The position numbers and the translations under genes are program-made. The notes beneath the pieces are model-generated. The model was given only the letters and a program-made list of their open reading frames with translations, was not told the origin of the DNA and did no database searches. A stretch of 64,000 bases of DNA from Labrenzia sp. VG12 (GTDB lineage: Bacteria; Pseudomonadota; Alphaproteobacteria; Rhizobiales; Stappiaceae). This document shows positions 25,353 through 35,097 of this stretch, in pieces. Numbering within the stretch: the first letter of the stretch is position 1; every line of letters begins with the position of its first letter. Location of the stretch: contig NZ_CP022529.1 in the NCBI RefSeq assembly GCF_002237595.1, forward strand, positions 2,666,001-2,730,000. The letters run 5' to 3'.

Positions 25353-25982
25353 ATGGACGCCCCTCACTGGCTCATCTTCCTGGCCACGGTCCTTGGCGTG
25401 TCGCTGATCCCTGGCCCCAGCACTTTCATCGCCTTCGCCCACGGTGCCGCTTATGGGTGGAGCCGTGCGGTCCTGACCGCTTTCGGCAACACCACCGCTT
25501 CGGTCATGCAGGCAGTCCTGGCGTCGGCCGGGCTGGGCCTCGTCATCACCAGCTCCGCAACGCTGTTTCTTGCCATCAAATACGCCGGCGCCGTCTATCT
25601 GATCTATGTCGGCATTCAGCTGTGGCGCAGTGCGGCCCGTCAGGTATCGCTGTCCTCCGGACAGGAGAGAACACGGGAGCCGTCTCACAAGCTGTTCACC
25701 GCCGGTTTCACCGTGGCGATGAGCAATCCAAAAGCGATTGCCTTCTTTACCGCCCTGTTTCCGCAGTTTCTGTCGGTCGAAGGCAACAGCCTGGAACAAC
25801 TGACCGGCATGGTCCTGCTCGTTGGGCTCAGCGCGTTTTCCGTCGCCCTCTTTTACGGCTGCCTCGGCGCATGGGTTCGCGGGCTCAAACTGTCCAGGGC
25901 CGTCATGACAAGGGTCTACAAGACCACCGGCGGTCTCTTCGTGGCCAGCGGGATCGGCCTGGCGGCTTCAAGAAGTTCCTAG
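25353..25982 (+). CDS. LysE/RhtB family amino-acid exporter
   Basis: A 209-residue inner-membrane exporter with about six helices. Characteristic are SLIPGPSTFIAFAHG in helix 1, KYAGAVYLIYVGIQLWR in helix 3 and GFTVAMSNPKAIAFFTALFPQF in helix 4. Such proteins export basic or neutral amino acids or homoserine lactones using the proton gradient; the substrate is not predictable. Good AGGA site before the ATG. The stop codon is only 2 bp from the stop of the convergent RND permease gene, leaving no room for a separate terminator. Confidence 0.93.
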   Translation: MDAPHWLIFLATVLGVSLIPGPSTFIAFAHGAAYGWSRAVLTAFGNTTASVMQAVLASAGLGLVITSSATLFLAIKYAGAVYLIYVGIQLWRSAARQVSLSSGQERTREPSHKLFTAGFTVAMSNPKAIAFFTALFPQFLSVEGNSLEQLTGMVLLVGLSAFSVALFYGCLGAWVRGLKLSRAVMTRVYKTTGGLFVASGIGLAASRSS

Positions 25983-25984
25983 GA

Positions 25985-28900
25985 TCAGCCCCCACGCCCG
26001 ACAAGCGGCTTGCGGCTACGCGCCTTCAAGAGCCGCCGGCCGCTCGCAACCGACTGGCCGAAGTCCCGCTGGGCCGCCAAAAGCGCGGGAACCAGCAGGA
26101 TCACCAGAAACAGACCGACGCCCAGACCGTAGGACAGCGTGATCACGGTCGGTTTCAGGAATTGTGCCTGCCGGCTGGTCTCGAACAGGAGGGGCGCCAG
26201 GCCAAACACGGTCGTGGCCGTTGTCAGGACGACGGCACGAAGCCTGTCGCAGACACCATTGACCAGAGCCTGCCGGAACGGATGGTTCTTGGCGTATTCG
26301 TCAATCGTGGTCACCAGCACGATGCTGTCGTTGATGATGATGCCCGCCATGCCGATGAAGCCGACCACCGAGAACATCGACAGCGGTACCCCGTGGATAT
26401 AATGCCCCCAAAGCATGCCGATCGAACCGAATGGAATGATGATCATGATCATCAGCGGCCGGGTCCAGCTTTCGAAGATCCAGCAAAGCGTGAGATAGAT
26501 CCCGGCAAGGCAGAGCGCGAAGCCGATCATCGCGTCTGACAGGAACGATTTTTCCTGCTCGGCCAGACCGGCCATTTCGCTTTCAACGTCAAACTCCGCA
26601 GCGAGCTGTGGCAGCAATTCGTTTTCCAGAAACGCGGTGACCCGGGCGGCCGCTTCCGGATCATCCTCGGAGATATCGCCGGTCACCTGCAGCGTCCGGA
26701 GGCCGTCGCTCCGACGAACGGAGGCAAAACCGTAGCTGCTGTCGACATTGACGATCTCGCTCAAGGCGACGTAATTGCCGTCATTGGTCCGGACCCTGGT
26801 CGTATAGAGAAACGCCGCATCCGTTTCCTCGTCCGGCATCAGGACCTTGACCTTCGCCGTGCGTCGGCCGACCGGAAACTCCGCAACCTCGACGCCTTCC
26901 AGCCGGTTGCGCAGGATCCGGGCCACATCGTCCGTGGTGAAACCAAGCGCCTCGCCCCGCGCCGTCAGCGTCAGGCTCAGTTCGGGTTTGTCATAGGCGA
27001 GCGTGTCTTCCAGAGCGCTGACCCCGCTCATGGGGGCCAGGGCCTGCTTGAGATACTCCGCGGCGGCTTTCAGGTTCTCCGTGGAAGATCCGTAGAGACG
27101 CACGTCAATCGCGTCCCCGCCGGGGCCGGAGCGCTCGCCGCGCAGCGCAAGTGTTTCCAGCATTGGCGGACGCTGGATCTCCTTGCGCCAGTCGCCGATG
27201 AACTGGAACGCGGAATAGGGCCTGAGATCCGGATCGAGCAGCTCGATTGAAATCCCGCCCAGCTGGTCGACATCCTTGGAGTCTGCGCCAGACAGTCCGC
27301 GCCCGGCCGTCCCCCCGATGGTCGACAGCACGAAGAGGACAGGCTCCGCGCCATATTCATCCGCGTAGCGTTGATTGACCGTATCGAGTGCCCGCTCCAG
27401 TTCGGTGATCATGGCCCTCGTGTCATCCCGATCCGCCCCCGGCATCATGGCGATGCTGGCGGAAACGACCGACCTTTCGGGTGCGTTGAAGAAACGCCAG
27501 CGCACGCTGCCATCGAAAAACAGCGACACCGACAGCAGGAGGACCATCACGGCAAAACCCAGCGCCGGATACCGGACGGACATCAGCCAGGTGACGAAGG
27601 TCCGGAAAGGCTTGTCCCGGAACCAGACAAATCCTCTGTTGAAAGCCCTATTGGGATAATCGTACCAGCGCTGTTTCTTGCTCGCCGAAAGAGCATGGTT
27701 CATGTGCGCAGGCAGGATCAGGAAGGACTCCACCAGGCTGGCGATCAGCACCACGGCAACGGTGAAGGGAATGTCGGCGATCAGGCTGCCGAAGCGTCCG
27801 CCAATGGCGATCAACCCGACAAAGGCGATCAGCGTGGTGATCGACGCGCTGAAGACCGGCGCCGTCATGCGCCGTGCGGCAAGGCTCGCCGCTTCGGCCG
27901 GCGGATAGCCGCGCCGGTGCAGGAAATCGGCATGTTCCCCCACCACGATGGCGTCATCCACCACAATGCCAAGGCAGATGATCAGCGCGAAGACCGAGAC
28001 CATGTTGAGGGTCAGGCCGAAAGCGTACATCAGTCCGATGGTCGCCGCCATCGCCACCGGGATGCCTGCGGCCACCCAGAACGCCGTGCGCGATGACAGG
28101 AACAGGAACAGGAATGCCAGCACAAGTCCAAGACCGAATGCACCGTTTTCGATCAGGATATTCAGCCTGTCGATGATGTTCTGGGAGCGCGTGCGCGTCA
28201 GCTGCACAACCACCCCTTCCGGCAATGTTTTCTGAAACTCCGCCGTGATGCGTTCGACATCCCGCTGGATGGAGATCGTGTCGCCCTGGGCGCTGCGGTC
28301 GACCCTGAGAACAACCGCCGGCATGCCCCTGTGATAATAGGCGCGCCCGCTTTCCACCCCTTCGGTGACAATATCAGCAACAGACCGCAGGTGGAGCTTT
28401 TCCCCTTGCGACGGCGCCTTGATCACGATCTCGCCGAGTTCCTGTTCGGACCGGCGCGTTTGTCCCGTGCGCAGGCGTGCGCCACTGCCGCTGACATCAC
28501 CGGCCGGCGTCGTTTCCATTTCCGCAGACACCGTGTCTGCAATCTCGGCAAGCGTCAGTCCGTGCCGCACCAGCATCTGCTCACCGACATTGACGCGAAT
28601 GATCGGGTTCGCCAAGCCCTGGATCGACACCCGGGTCACGCCCTGGCGGAAGAAAACGGTCTGCAGATCCTCGGCGAACCGCGCCAGCTGATCGATATCC
28701 ACCGGGCCATAAATGACCACATCGGTCACCCGGTCCCGATAGACGCTGCGGGTGACAACCGGTTCGTCGATTCCGTCCGGAAGACTGGATCTCGCCTGAT
28801 CGACGGCGGCCTTCACCTCGTCGGTGGCCTGCCCCATGTCCCAGCCGTCTTCAAACTCGATTTCTATGCTGGCCCGACCTTCGCGGGAAACCGATGTCGC

Positions 28901-29164
28901 TTCATCGACACCATTGATCGCAAGCAACTGAGGTCCGAGAATCTCGACAACGGACCGGTCGAGATCTTCCGGCCCGGCACCGGGCCAGTTGATTTCGACA
29001 TCCACCTCTTCCCGCACGAAGTCCGGAAAGAACTGGGTCCGGATCTGCGTACCGGCGGCAATCCCGCTGAGCAGCATGAGCGCCAGCAACAGATTGGCGG
29101 CCGTGCGGTGTCGGACCATGTAGTCCAGCAGCGATGCGAATTGCGATCCGCCAGGTGAACGCAT
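25985..29164 (-). CDS. RND efflux transporter permease (AcrB/MdtB-like)
   Basis: A 1059-residue RND permease with the usual 12 helices and two large periplasmic loops. The proton-relay Asp pair in helix 4 is present (LGIVVDDAIVVGEH), as is GMAGIIINDSIVLV in the second half. The N-terminus RTAANLLLALMLLSG and FFPDFVREEVDVEINWPGA resemble the HAE-1/MdtB-like branch of uncertain substrate. It acts as the inner-membrane trimer of a tripartite pump together with the adaptor encoded 38 bp upstream; no outer-membrane TolC is encoded here. GGAG lies 9 bases before the ATG. Confidence 0.96.
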   Translation of the reverse strand: MRSPGGSQFASLLDYMVRHRTAANLLLALMLLSGIAAGTQIRTQFFPDFVREEVDVEINWPGAGPEDLDRSVVEILGPQLLAINGVDEATSVSREGRASIEIEFEDGWDMGQATDEVKAAVDQARSSLPDGIDEPVVTRSVYRDRVTDVVIYGPVDIDQLARFAEDLQTVFFRQGVTRVSIQGLANPIIRVNVGEQMLVRHGLTLAEIADTVSAEMETTPAGDVSGSGARLRTGQTRRSEQELGEIVIKAPSQGEKLHLRSVADIVTEGVESGRAYYHRGMPAVVLRVDRSAQGDTISIQRDVERITAEFQKTLPEGVVVQLTRTRSQNIIDRLNILIENGAFGLGLVLAFLFLFLSSRTAFWVAAGIPVAMAATIGLMYAFGLTLNMVSVFALIICLGIVVDDAIVVGEHADFLHRRGYPPAEAASLAARRMTAPVFSASITTLIAFVGLIAIGGRFGSLIADIPFTVAVVLIASLVESFLILPAHMNHALSASKKQRWYDYPNRAFNRGFVWFRDKPFRTFVTWLMSVRYPALGFAVMVLLLSVSLFFDGSVRWRFFNAPERSVVSASIAMMPGADRDDTRAMITELERALDTVNQRYADEYGAEPVLFVLSTIGGTAGRGLSGADSKDVDQLGGISIELLDPDLRPYSAFQFIGDWRKEIQRPPMLETLALRGERSGPGGDAIDVRLYGSSTENLKAAAEYLKQALAPMSGVSALEDTLAYDKPELSLTLTARGEALGFTTDDVARILRNRLEGVEVAEFPVGRRTAKVKVLMPDEETDAAFLYTTRVRTNDGNYVALSEIVNVDSSYGFASVRRSDGLRTLQVTGDISEDDPEAAARVTAFLENELLPQLAAEFDVESEMAGLAEQEKSFLSDAMIGFALCLAGIYLTLCWIFESWTRPLMIMIIIPFGSIGMLWGHYIHGVPLSMFSVVGFIGMAGIIINDSIVLVTTIDEYAKNHPFRQALVNGVCDRLRAVVLTTATTVFGLAPLLFETSRQAQFLKPTVITLSYGLGVGLFLVILLVPALLAAQRDFGQSVASGRRLLKARSRKPLVGRGG

Positions 29165-29202
29165 GTCGGGATACTCCAGTCAGCGCGGGCGCCGTGCCCG
29201 TG

Positions 29203-30690
29203 TCAGCCGCGGCGGCCGCCCCGTTGTTCGAGCCGTTCAATCAGGTCCTTGGGCACCATCGGTTCATTCAGAAGCGCCAGCAACCTAGCTTTCCGGTTTT
29301 CCGGCATGTTGGAACTGTTCAGTTGCGCGATCAGGGCCGCGCGGCGCTCGGGATCGAGCGCAACCAGATCACCGGACGACCCTTGCCGGTCAGCTTGCGG
29401 AACCTGTTTCGGTGATGTCGGCTCACCAGCACGGCGCGGCGTCACTTTCAGGCCGGTGCCAAGCTGGGGCAGACGTTCGCGGACATAATCCCTGCCAAAC
29501 GGCACGTCCCCCAAAACGACTTCATTGCCCATCCTGCGCAATACGCTGGCCCGGATTTCGCCGATCCGGTCATCTTCGCCGACAATCAGCAATCGGCCGT
29601 CCTCCGTCACAGCGGCGGCCGGGACAAGCGCCACGTTCAGGAGCTCGGGTTCTTCGACGGCAACCAGGACAAAATCGCCGGGACGCAGAACCGTGCCAGG
29701 CTCGATATCAAGCGTTGCAAACAATGTGCGGCCAGCCTCGCCTTCCGACACGACTGCCGCGGACCGATCGATATTGCCGGGTACGGTGATCGATCGTCCC
29801 CCGAGCTGCAAGGTGACGCTGACCGGCACCTTGATCAACTTGCCACGATCGTCGAGCAGGCGGGAAAACTCGGCCGTCGACAGTGAGAACCTGACCTCCA
29901 GCGCAGCCGGGTCAATCAGATGCGCCAGCGTTTCCGACGGGCTGACCCGTCGGCCGAGTGTCGCATTGACGTCGGAAAGATATCCGTTGAAAGGGGCGGT
30001 GAGTGTCGTCTCGTCGAGCACACGCCGTGCGTCTTCCAGAGCCAGCGCGGCCCGCTTTACCGTCAGGTCCATGCGCTCGATGCGCTTGCGGGCCGTGATC
30101 ACCGCTTGCAGGCGGTTGCTGAGAGATTGTTCCAGTGAGGCCACGCCGAGCTCTTCAGTCTCCACCTGGACGGCGGTCGAATAGCCCTTGTCCTTCAGTT
30201 GCCGCTGACGCTCCAGCGCCTGCCGGCGCAGCTCCAGCTGACGGCGGGCCGCTTCCAGTTCCTGCTCGGCCCCGACAATAGCTTCTTCCGCCTCGGCCTT
30301 CTGAGCCTCCGCATCGGCAAGAGCTGCCTCCGCATCCAGAACCTGGAATTCCGCATTTGCCGGATCGATGCGCAGGAGAAGTTCGCCTTCCGCGACCGCA
30401 GCACCGTCTCTGAATTTGCTGGCCACATCAACCAGCCGGCCCTCGGAGCTTGCCCGGAGTTCCAGCGTCCGCCAGCTTTCAATCGTGCCATAGGCTGTGG
30501 TAACGGGCGCGACGGTTTGCGGAACCAGTTCGGCGAAATTGACCGAATAGCTGCGCTCCCGGGCGGGACGCTGGCGCACCTGCTCCTCAGCCGTCATGGC
30601 TTCATAAAGCCGGTAGCCGCCAAACCCGGCAAACCCGATCATCACTGCCATCAATGCCAGACCTACCAGTCCGCGCATCAGGAACCGCAT
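29203..30690 (-). CDS. RND efflux periplasmic adaptor subunit
   Basis: A 495-residue membrane-fusion protein. N-terminal membrane anchor (about residues 8-28), lipoyl halves around ASSEGRLVDVASKFRDG and LTAPFNGYLSDVNATLGRRV, a coiled-coil hairpin at about 130-230 rich in Glu, Arg and Gln, a beta-barrel domain, and a long C-terminal extension ending in RGGRRG with a repeat-like LNSSNMPENRKARLLALLNE. It links the RND permease to an outer-membrane channel. It has a strong ribosome binding site (GGGAG) and is first in the two-gene operon. The long C-terminal tail is unusual. Confidence 0.95.
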   Translation of the reverse strand: MRFLMRGLVGLALMAVMIGFAGFGGYRLYEAMTAEEQVRQRPARERSYSVNFAELVPQTVAPVTTAYGTIESWRTLELRASSEGRLVDVASKFRDGAAVAEGELLLRIDPANAEFQVLDAEAALADAEAQKAEAEEAIVGAEQELEAARRQLELRRQALERQRQLKDKGYSTAVQVETEELGVASLEQSLSNRLQAVITARKRIERMDLTVKRAALALEDARRVLDETTLTAPFNGYLSDVNATLGRRVSPSETLAHLIDPAALEVRFSLSTAEFSRLLDDRGKLIKVPVSVTLQLGGRSITVPGNIDRSAAVVSEGEAGRTLFATLDIEPGTVLRPGDFVLVAVEEPELLNVALVPAAAVTEDGRLLIVGEDDRIGEIRASVLRRMGNEVVLGDVPFGRDYVRERLPQLGTGLKVTPRRAGEPTSPKQVPQADRQGSSGDLVALDPERRAALIAQLNSSNMPENRKARLLALLNEPMVPKDLIERLEQRGGRRG

Positions 30691-30819
30691 TCAACTCTCC
30701 CACAGAACCGCTTCAAGGCCCGCTTCAGCACACGGTCCCAAATGCTGCAGGTAGTACAGCATCGTTAAAATACCATGCTTGTGGGGCGAAATTCTGAAAA
30801 CCTTGTAACCACTTGTAAC

Positions 30820-30857
30820 AAAACGAGCCCGGCACCTGAAGGTACCGGGCCCGCTCT
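30820..30857 (-). terminator. terminator of the beta-barrel gene
   Basis: GAGCCCGGCACC-TGAA-GGTACCGGGCCCGCTC hairpin. On the minus strand it is followed by GTTTTGTTAC. It begins about 17 bp past the stop codon. Confidence 0.75.
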
Positions 30858-30874
30858 TTGTGAGGCCTGAATGA

Positions 30875-31543
30875 TCAGAACTTGTAGCCGAGACCGAGTC
30901 GAACCTGGGAATTGTTGAAATCCGAGCTGACGCCGGTTCCGTTCAGGTTGAAATCCTGGCTGCCGAAGTCCTGGTAGACATACTCCAGACGGGCGCTGAT
31001 GTTGTTGGTGATGGCCGCTTCGCCACCGGCACCCACGGTCCAGCCGAGAGCAGTCTTGCTGTCCTTGTCACCGGCTGCGGACACTTCCAGGTCGGCCAGC
31101 GCCAGACCGCCCGCACCGTAGACCAGGTAGCGGTCGAAGCTGTAACCGACACGCGCCCGGATGTTGGAGTTCCAGTCCGATTTGGATTTGACGTTGAGAC
31201 CGCCATTGGTGCGCGTTTCTTCCAGATCCGTGAGGCTGAAGTCAGCTTCGGCACCGATCACCACATTGGGCGTCACCTGGAAGTTATAGCCGGTGTAAAG
31301 ACCGCCAGCGACGCCATTGGCGTTGGTGCCAAGGCCCGTGCTGCCAGACTTGTTGTCGAAATTCCCGAACGCCCAACCGAGATTACCGCCGAGATAGATC
31401 CCGGACCAGTCAATCGTCTGTTGCGGAGCCGGAACCGCCTCGTAAGCCGGTGCCGGGGCCTGGGGCAGATCCGCGGCCAGAACCGGCGCGGCTGCGGCCG
31501 ATGCTGCGGTCATTGCCATGCCAGCAAGTGCAAGACGTTTCAT
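30875..31543 (-). CDS. outer-membrane beta-barrel protein (Omp25/RopB-like)
   Basis: A 222-residue protein with a signal peptide (MKRLALAGMAMTAASAAAAP, cleavage after VLAAD) and an eight-stranded OmpA-like barrel. The family-typical segments are WSGIYLGGNLGWAFGNFD, GGLYTGYNFQVTPNVVIGAEADFS, RARVGYSFDRYLVYGAGGLA and a C-terminal strand ending LGLGYKF with the terminal Phe needed for outer-membrane assembly. Related to the Omp25/Omp31 and RopB porin-like proteins of Rhizobiales. GGAG precedes the ATG; the long open frame upstream is not coding. Confidence 0.92.
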   Translation of the reverse strand: MKRLALAGMAMTAASAAAAPVLAADLPQAPAPAYEAVPAPQQTIDWSGIYLGGNLGWAFGNFDNKSGSTGLGTNANGVAGGLYTGYNFQVTPNVVIGAEADFSLTDLEETRTNGGLNVKSKSDWNSNIRARVGYSFDRYLVYGAGGLALADLEVSAAGDKDSKTALGWTVGAGGEAAITNNISARLEYVYQDFGSQDFNLNGTGVSSDFNNSQVRLGLGYKF

Positions 31544-31907
31544 TTCAGATACTCCAGATCCACATTTCTTTCTGAATGGCCCCCTTTTCAGGCAGGCCTG
31601 TTGTGAGTCGGACGGGGGTTGCCGCGTCCTCACTCTCCCCCTGTCAGGAGATATGGAGAGCGTTTGTGGCGGATCGGGATTGAGATTTGGGAGATTTGGT
31701 GACAAATGCTGGCAACAATCTGGCAGCATAAATGCCGCGTTAAGGCCATTGCAATTTGCATTCCGGGTCGCCATTTGGGCGGTAGAAAGTTCCTTGTCAC
31801 TGACTTTCCCCGAACCAATCTATTGCGTATAAGGCGCCCAACAGGAATTGGGGCCCTTCCCGAAACCGTGCACGACGCCCACGCCAGACCGAAACCGGAA
31901 CTCATAA
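31544..31907. other. promoter region between beta-barrel and antiporter genes
   Basis: A 364-bp divergent intergenic region that must hold both promoters. It contains AT-rich patches but no convincing gene, hairpin or repeat that I can identify. Confidence 0.5.
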
Positions 31908-32927
31908 ATGCTGTTTGACTACATAAGCCTCGCCGGCGGACTGGTTGTGCTGATCATTGCCGGTGATGTTCTGGTCAGGGGTTCTGTCGGGGTCGCGCAG
32001 CGCCTTGGGATTCCGAACCTTGTCATTGGTCTGACAATCGTCGCCTTCGGAACCTCCGCCCCGGAACTGGTCATTTCCCTGAAGGCCGCCCTGGAAGGGG
32101 CCGGTGGCATCGCCATCGGCAATGTCGTCGGTTCCAACATCGCCAATGTTCTGCTCGTTCTGGGCATGCCGGCCCTGATTGCGGCCACACCCTGCGGCGA
32201 GGCCGGCGCGACCCGGAACGCGCTGTTCATGGTCGGCGTAACGCTCGTCTTTATCGCCCTGTGTTTCTACACCCCGATCGGATTGACCGCAGGACTGATC
32301 CTGCTGACGCTGCTCGGCCTCTTCCTTGGCGCATCGACCATCGTCGCGCGGCGGCATCGCAAGGAACAAAAAGCCATCGCCGCTGCTGCGGCCGGTGCTG
32401 CGGTGGCCGACGGCGCACTGATGGACGAGGACGATGACGGTCTCGACGAAGTCGAGGATGTGCCGGACAGCATCTGGATCGCGATCATCTACATTCTCCT
32501 CGGTCTGGTCGGCCTGCCGCTCGGCGCGCATTTCACCATCACAGGTGCAACCTCTATCGCCTCTGCCTGGGGCGTCAGCGAAGCCGTCATCGGCCTGACC
32601 GTCATCGCGCTTGGCACATCGCTTCCCGAACTTGCAACCACCGTCATGGCCGCCATCCGCCAGCATGGTGCCGTTGCCATCGGCAATGTCATCGGATCCA
32701 ATATCTTTAACCTGCTCGCCATCATCGGCATCACGGCGGTCGTTGTTCCGATCGATGTGCCGCAGGAAGTGCTGAAACTCGACATCTGGGTGATGCTGGC
32801 CTGTGCGGTGCTGTTGACGGCGCTTGCAGGCTTCCGCATTTGCCTTGGCCGGATCTCCGGCTTTGCCATGACCGCCGCCTATGCCCTTTACATCGCGACG
32901 GTCTACATGCTGGGCCATACCGCCTGA
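31908..32927 (+). CDS. calcium/sodium antiporter (CaCA family, YrbG-like)
   Basis: A 339-residue inner-membrane exchanger with two inverted halves of about five helices. Each half carries the signature alpha-repeat: IVAFGTSAPELVISLKAALEG with GNVVGSNIANVLLVLG, and VIALGTSLPELATTVMAAIR with GNVIGSNIFNLLAIIG. The acidic residues in GTSAPE and GTSLPE bind the cation. A charged cytoplasmic loop (DEDDDGLDEVEDV, about residues 165-185) separates the halves. It exchanges Na+ or H+ for Ca2+. Followed by uvrC after 66 bp on the same strand. Confidence 0.94.
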   Translation: MLFDYISLAGGLVVLIIAGDVLVRGSVGVAQRLGIPNLVIGLTIVAFGTSAPELVISLKAALEGAGGIAIGNVVGSNIANVLLVLGMPALIAATPCGEAGATRNALFMVGVTLVFIALCFYTPIGLTAGLILLTLLGLFLGASTIVARRHRKEQKAIAAAAAGAAVADGALMDEDDDGLDEVEDVPDSIWIAIIYILLGLVGLPLGAHFTITGATSIASAWGVSEAVIGLTVIALGTSLPELATTVMAAIRQHGAVAIGNVIGSNIFNLLAIIGITAVVVPIDVPQEVLKLDIWVMLACAVLLTALAGFRICLGRISGFAMTAAYALYIATVYMLGHTA

Positions 32928-32993
32928 AATTGGCGACCTGCGGACAACGCTCTTCTGAACAGGCCCCTTTCCTGAACGAGCCGAGGCGCTTAA

Positions 32994-34970
32994 ATGTCTG
33001 GCATGCAGGACATGTCTGATTCCCAACCTGACGAGACCCCGGAAACCGGCGAAAGCACCGAGACGCCGCGCAAGGGTGTCGAGGTCATCGCCGACGAGGT
33101 CAAGCGTCTGCCCAACGGGCCGGGCGTTTACCGGATGCTCGACGAGAACGGCGAGGTTCTTTATGTCGGCAAGGCCCGCAGCCTGAAAAAGCGGGTGACC
33201 AGCTACACCCGGCTCCAGGGCCAGTCGAACCGCATCATGCGCATGATCCTGGCAACCGCGGCGATGGAATTCGTCGTCACGGAAACGGAACCCGAAGCGC
33301 TGCTGCTGGAAGCCAACCTGATCAAGCGCCTGCGCCCGCGCTTCAATGTGCTTCTGCGCGACGACAAGTCCTTTCCCTATATTCTGGTCACAGGCGATCA
33401 TGAATCGCCTGCCATCGTGAAGCACCGAGGCGCCCGCAAGCGCAAGGGCGCCTATTTCGGCCCCTTTGCCTCTGCAGGCGCGGTCGACCGGACCATCAAT
33501 GCCCTGCAGAAGGCCTTTTTGATCCGGACCTGTTCAGACAGCTATTACGAGAACCGCACACGCCCCTGTCTGCAATACCAGATCAAGCGCTGCGCTGGCC
33601 CCTGCACCGGTGAAATCGGGCCGGAAGACTATGCCGGCCTGGTCTCGGAAGCCAAGGCCTTCCTGTCGGGCCGCAGTCAACTGATCAAGAAACAGCTGGC
33701 GGAACAGATGGAAGCCGCCTCCGCGGACCTTGAGTTTGAAAGGGCCGCCATTTATCGCGACCGCCTGTCGGCCCTGTCCCACATTCAGGCACATCAGGGC
33801 ATCAACCCGCAATCGGTCGAAGAGGCCGACGTCTTCGCCATTCACCAGGAAGGCGGCCAGACCTGTGTCCAGGTGTTCTTCTTCCGCACCGGCCAAAACT
33901 GGGGCAACCGGGCCTATTTCCCCAAGGCAGACAAATCCTTGGAAGAGACGGACATTCTGGAAAGCTTCCTCGCCCAGTTCTATGACGACAAGCCCGCGCC
34001 GAAGCAGATCCTTTTAAGCCATCCGCTGGCCGAACAGGACCTGCTTTCAGAGGCCTTGAGCGAACGGACAGGCCGCAAGGTCGAGGTCCTCGTTCCCAAA
34101 CGCGGTGAAAAGAAAGAGCTGGTCGACAACGCGCTGACCAATGCGCGCGAAGCCCTGGGCCGACGTCTAGCGGAAACCTCCAGCCAGGCCCGCCTGTTGA
34201 AGGGGGTCGCCGAAGCCTTCGATCTGGCGGCATCGCCGCGCCGCATCGAGGTCTATGACAACTCCCACATCATGGGCACCAACGCGGTCGGCGGCATGAT
34301 CGTTGCCGGACTGGAAGGCTTCACCAAGGGCCAGTACCGCAAGTTCAACATCAAGTCCGAAGACCTCGTACCGGGCGACGATTACGGCATGATGCGCGAA
34401 GTGCTCACGCGCCGCTTTTCGCGCCTCCTGAAGGAACATGCCCGTTCCGAGCCGCCTCAGAGCGGTGAAGGCGAGAGCGAAGGCGCCCCGGTCGAAGAGC
34501 CGCCGGCTTCTGCCGAAATGCCGGCTTGGCCGGACCTCGTCTTGATCGATGGCGGCCAGGGTCAGTTGACAGCCGCGCGCGAAACCCTGGAAAGCCTCGG
34601 CATCACCGACGTGCCACTCGTCGGCATTGCCAAGGGGCCGGACCGGGACGCGGGCCGGGAGAAGTTCTTCATTCCCGGCAGATCGTCTTTCATGCTGCCG
34701 GAGCGCGATCCGGTGCTTTATTTCGTGCAGCGCCTGCGCGACGAGGCCCACCGCTTTGCCATCGGCAGTCATCGGGCGCGGCGCAAGAAGGACATCGTCA
34801 AGAACCCGCTTGACGAGATCGCCGGCATCGGGCCGACCCGCAAGAAGGCCCTGCTCACCCATTTCGGCACCGCCAAGGCCGTCTCCAAGGCAGGCGTTGA
34901 CGATCTGGCTGCCGTCCCCGGCATCTCCGAAGCGGTCGCCCGGCTCGTTTATGATCACTTTCATGAGTGA
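32994..34970 (+). CDS. uvrC: UvrABC system protein C
   Basis: A 658-residue excision-repair endonuclease that makes both incisions around a lesion bound by UvrB. Order of domains: GIY-YIG nuclease (PGVYRMLDENGEVLYVGKA, about residues 40-125), Cys-rich CLQYQIKRCAGPC, UVR domain (about 230-265), RNase H-like nuclease (VYDNSHIMGTNAVGGMIV; LVLIDGGQGQLTAA) and a C-terminal double helix-hairpin-helix (IAGIGPTRKKALLTHFG; VPGISEAVARLVYDHF). The length is normal. In many alphaproteobacteria uvrC directly precedes pgsA; here four genes intervene. Confidence 0.98.
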   Translation: MSGMQDMSDSQPDETPETGESTETPRKGVEVIADEVKRLPNGPGVYRMLDENGEVLYVGKARSLKKRVTSYTRLQGQSNRIMRMILATAAMEFVVTETEPEALLLEANLIKRLRPRFNVLLRDDKSFPYILVTGDHESPAIVKHRGARKRKGAYFGPFASAGAVDRTINALQKAFLIRTCSDSYYENRTRPCLQYQIKRCAGPCTGEIGPEDYAGLVSEAKAFLSGRSQLIKKQLAEQMEAASADLEFERAAIYRDRLSALSHIQAHQGINPQSVEEADVFAIHQEGGQTCVQVFFFRTGQNWGNRAYFPKADKSLEETDILESFLAQFYDDKPAPKQILLSHPLAEQDLLSEALSERTGRKVEVLVPKRGEKKELVDNALTNAREALGRRLAETSSQARLLKGVAEAFDLAASPRRIEVYDNSHIMGTNAVGGMIVAGLEGFTKGQYRKFNIKSEDLVPGDDYGMMREVLTRRFSRLLKEHARSEPPQSGEGESEGAPVEEPPASAEMPAWPDLVLIDGGQGQLTAARETLESLGITDVPLVGIAKGPDRDAGREKFFIPGRSSFMLPERDPVLYFVQRLRDEAHRFAIGSHRARRKKDIVKNPLDEIAGIGPTRKKALLTHFGTAKAVSKAGVDDLAAVPGISEAVARLVYDHFHE

Positions 34971-35097
34971 GCCAGGCCACGTGGAAAGTCACTGTCCTCC
35001 ATGTGGGACGCACTCTTCCCCCTGTATTAGCTGACACTGCCCCGGCAGTTCGTGCTAAGCACAGCGGCTGTCTGCTCCATCAGCCGGAAAGGCCAAG

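Noticed and set aside
31902..33425. 507-codon minus-strand open frame opposite the antiporter and uvrC
   Set aside because: Low-complexity, charged translation lying over clear CaCA and UvrC motifs.
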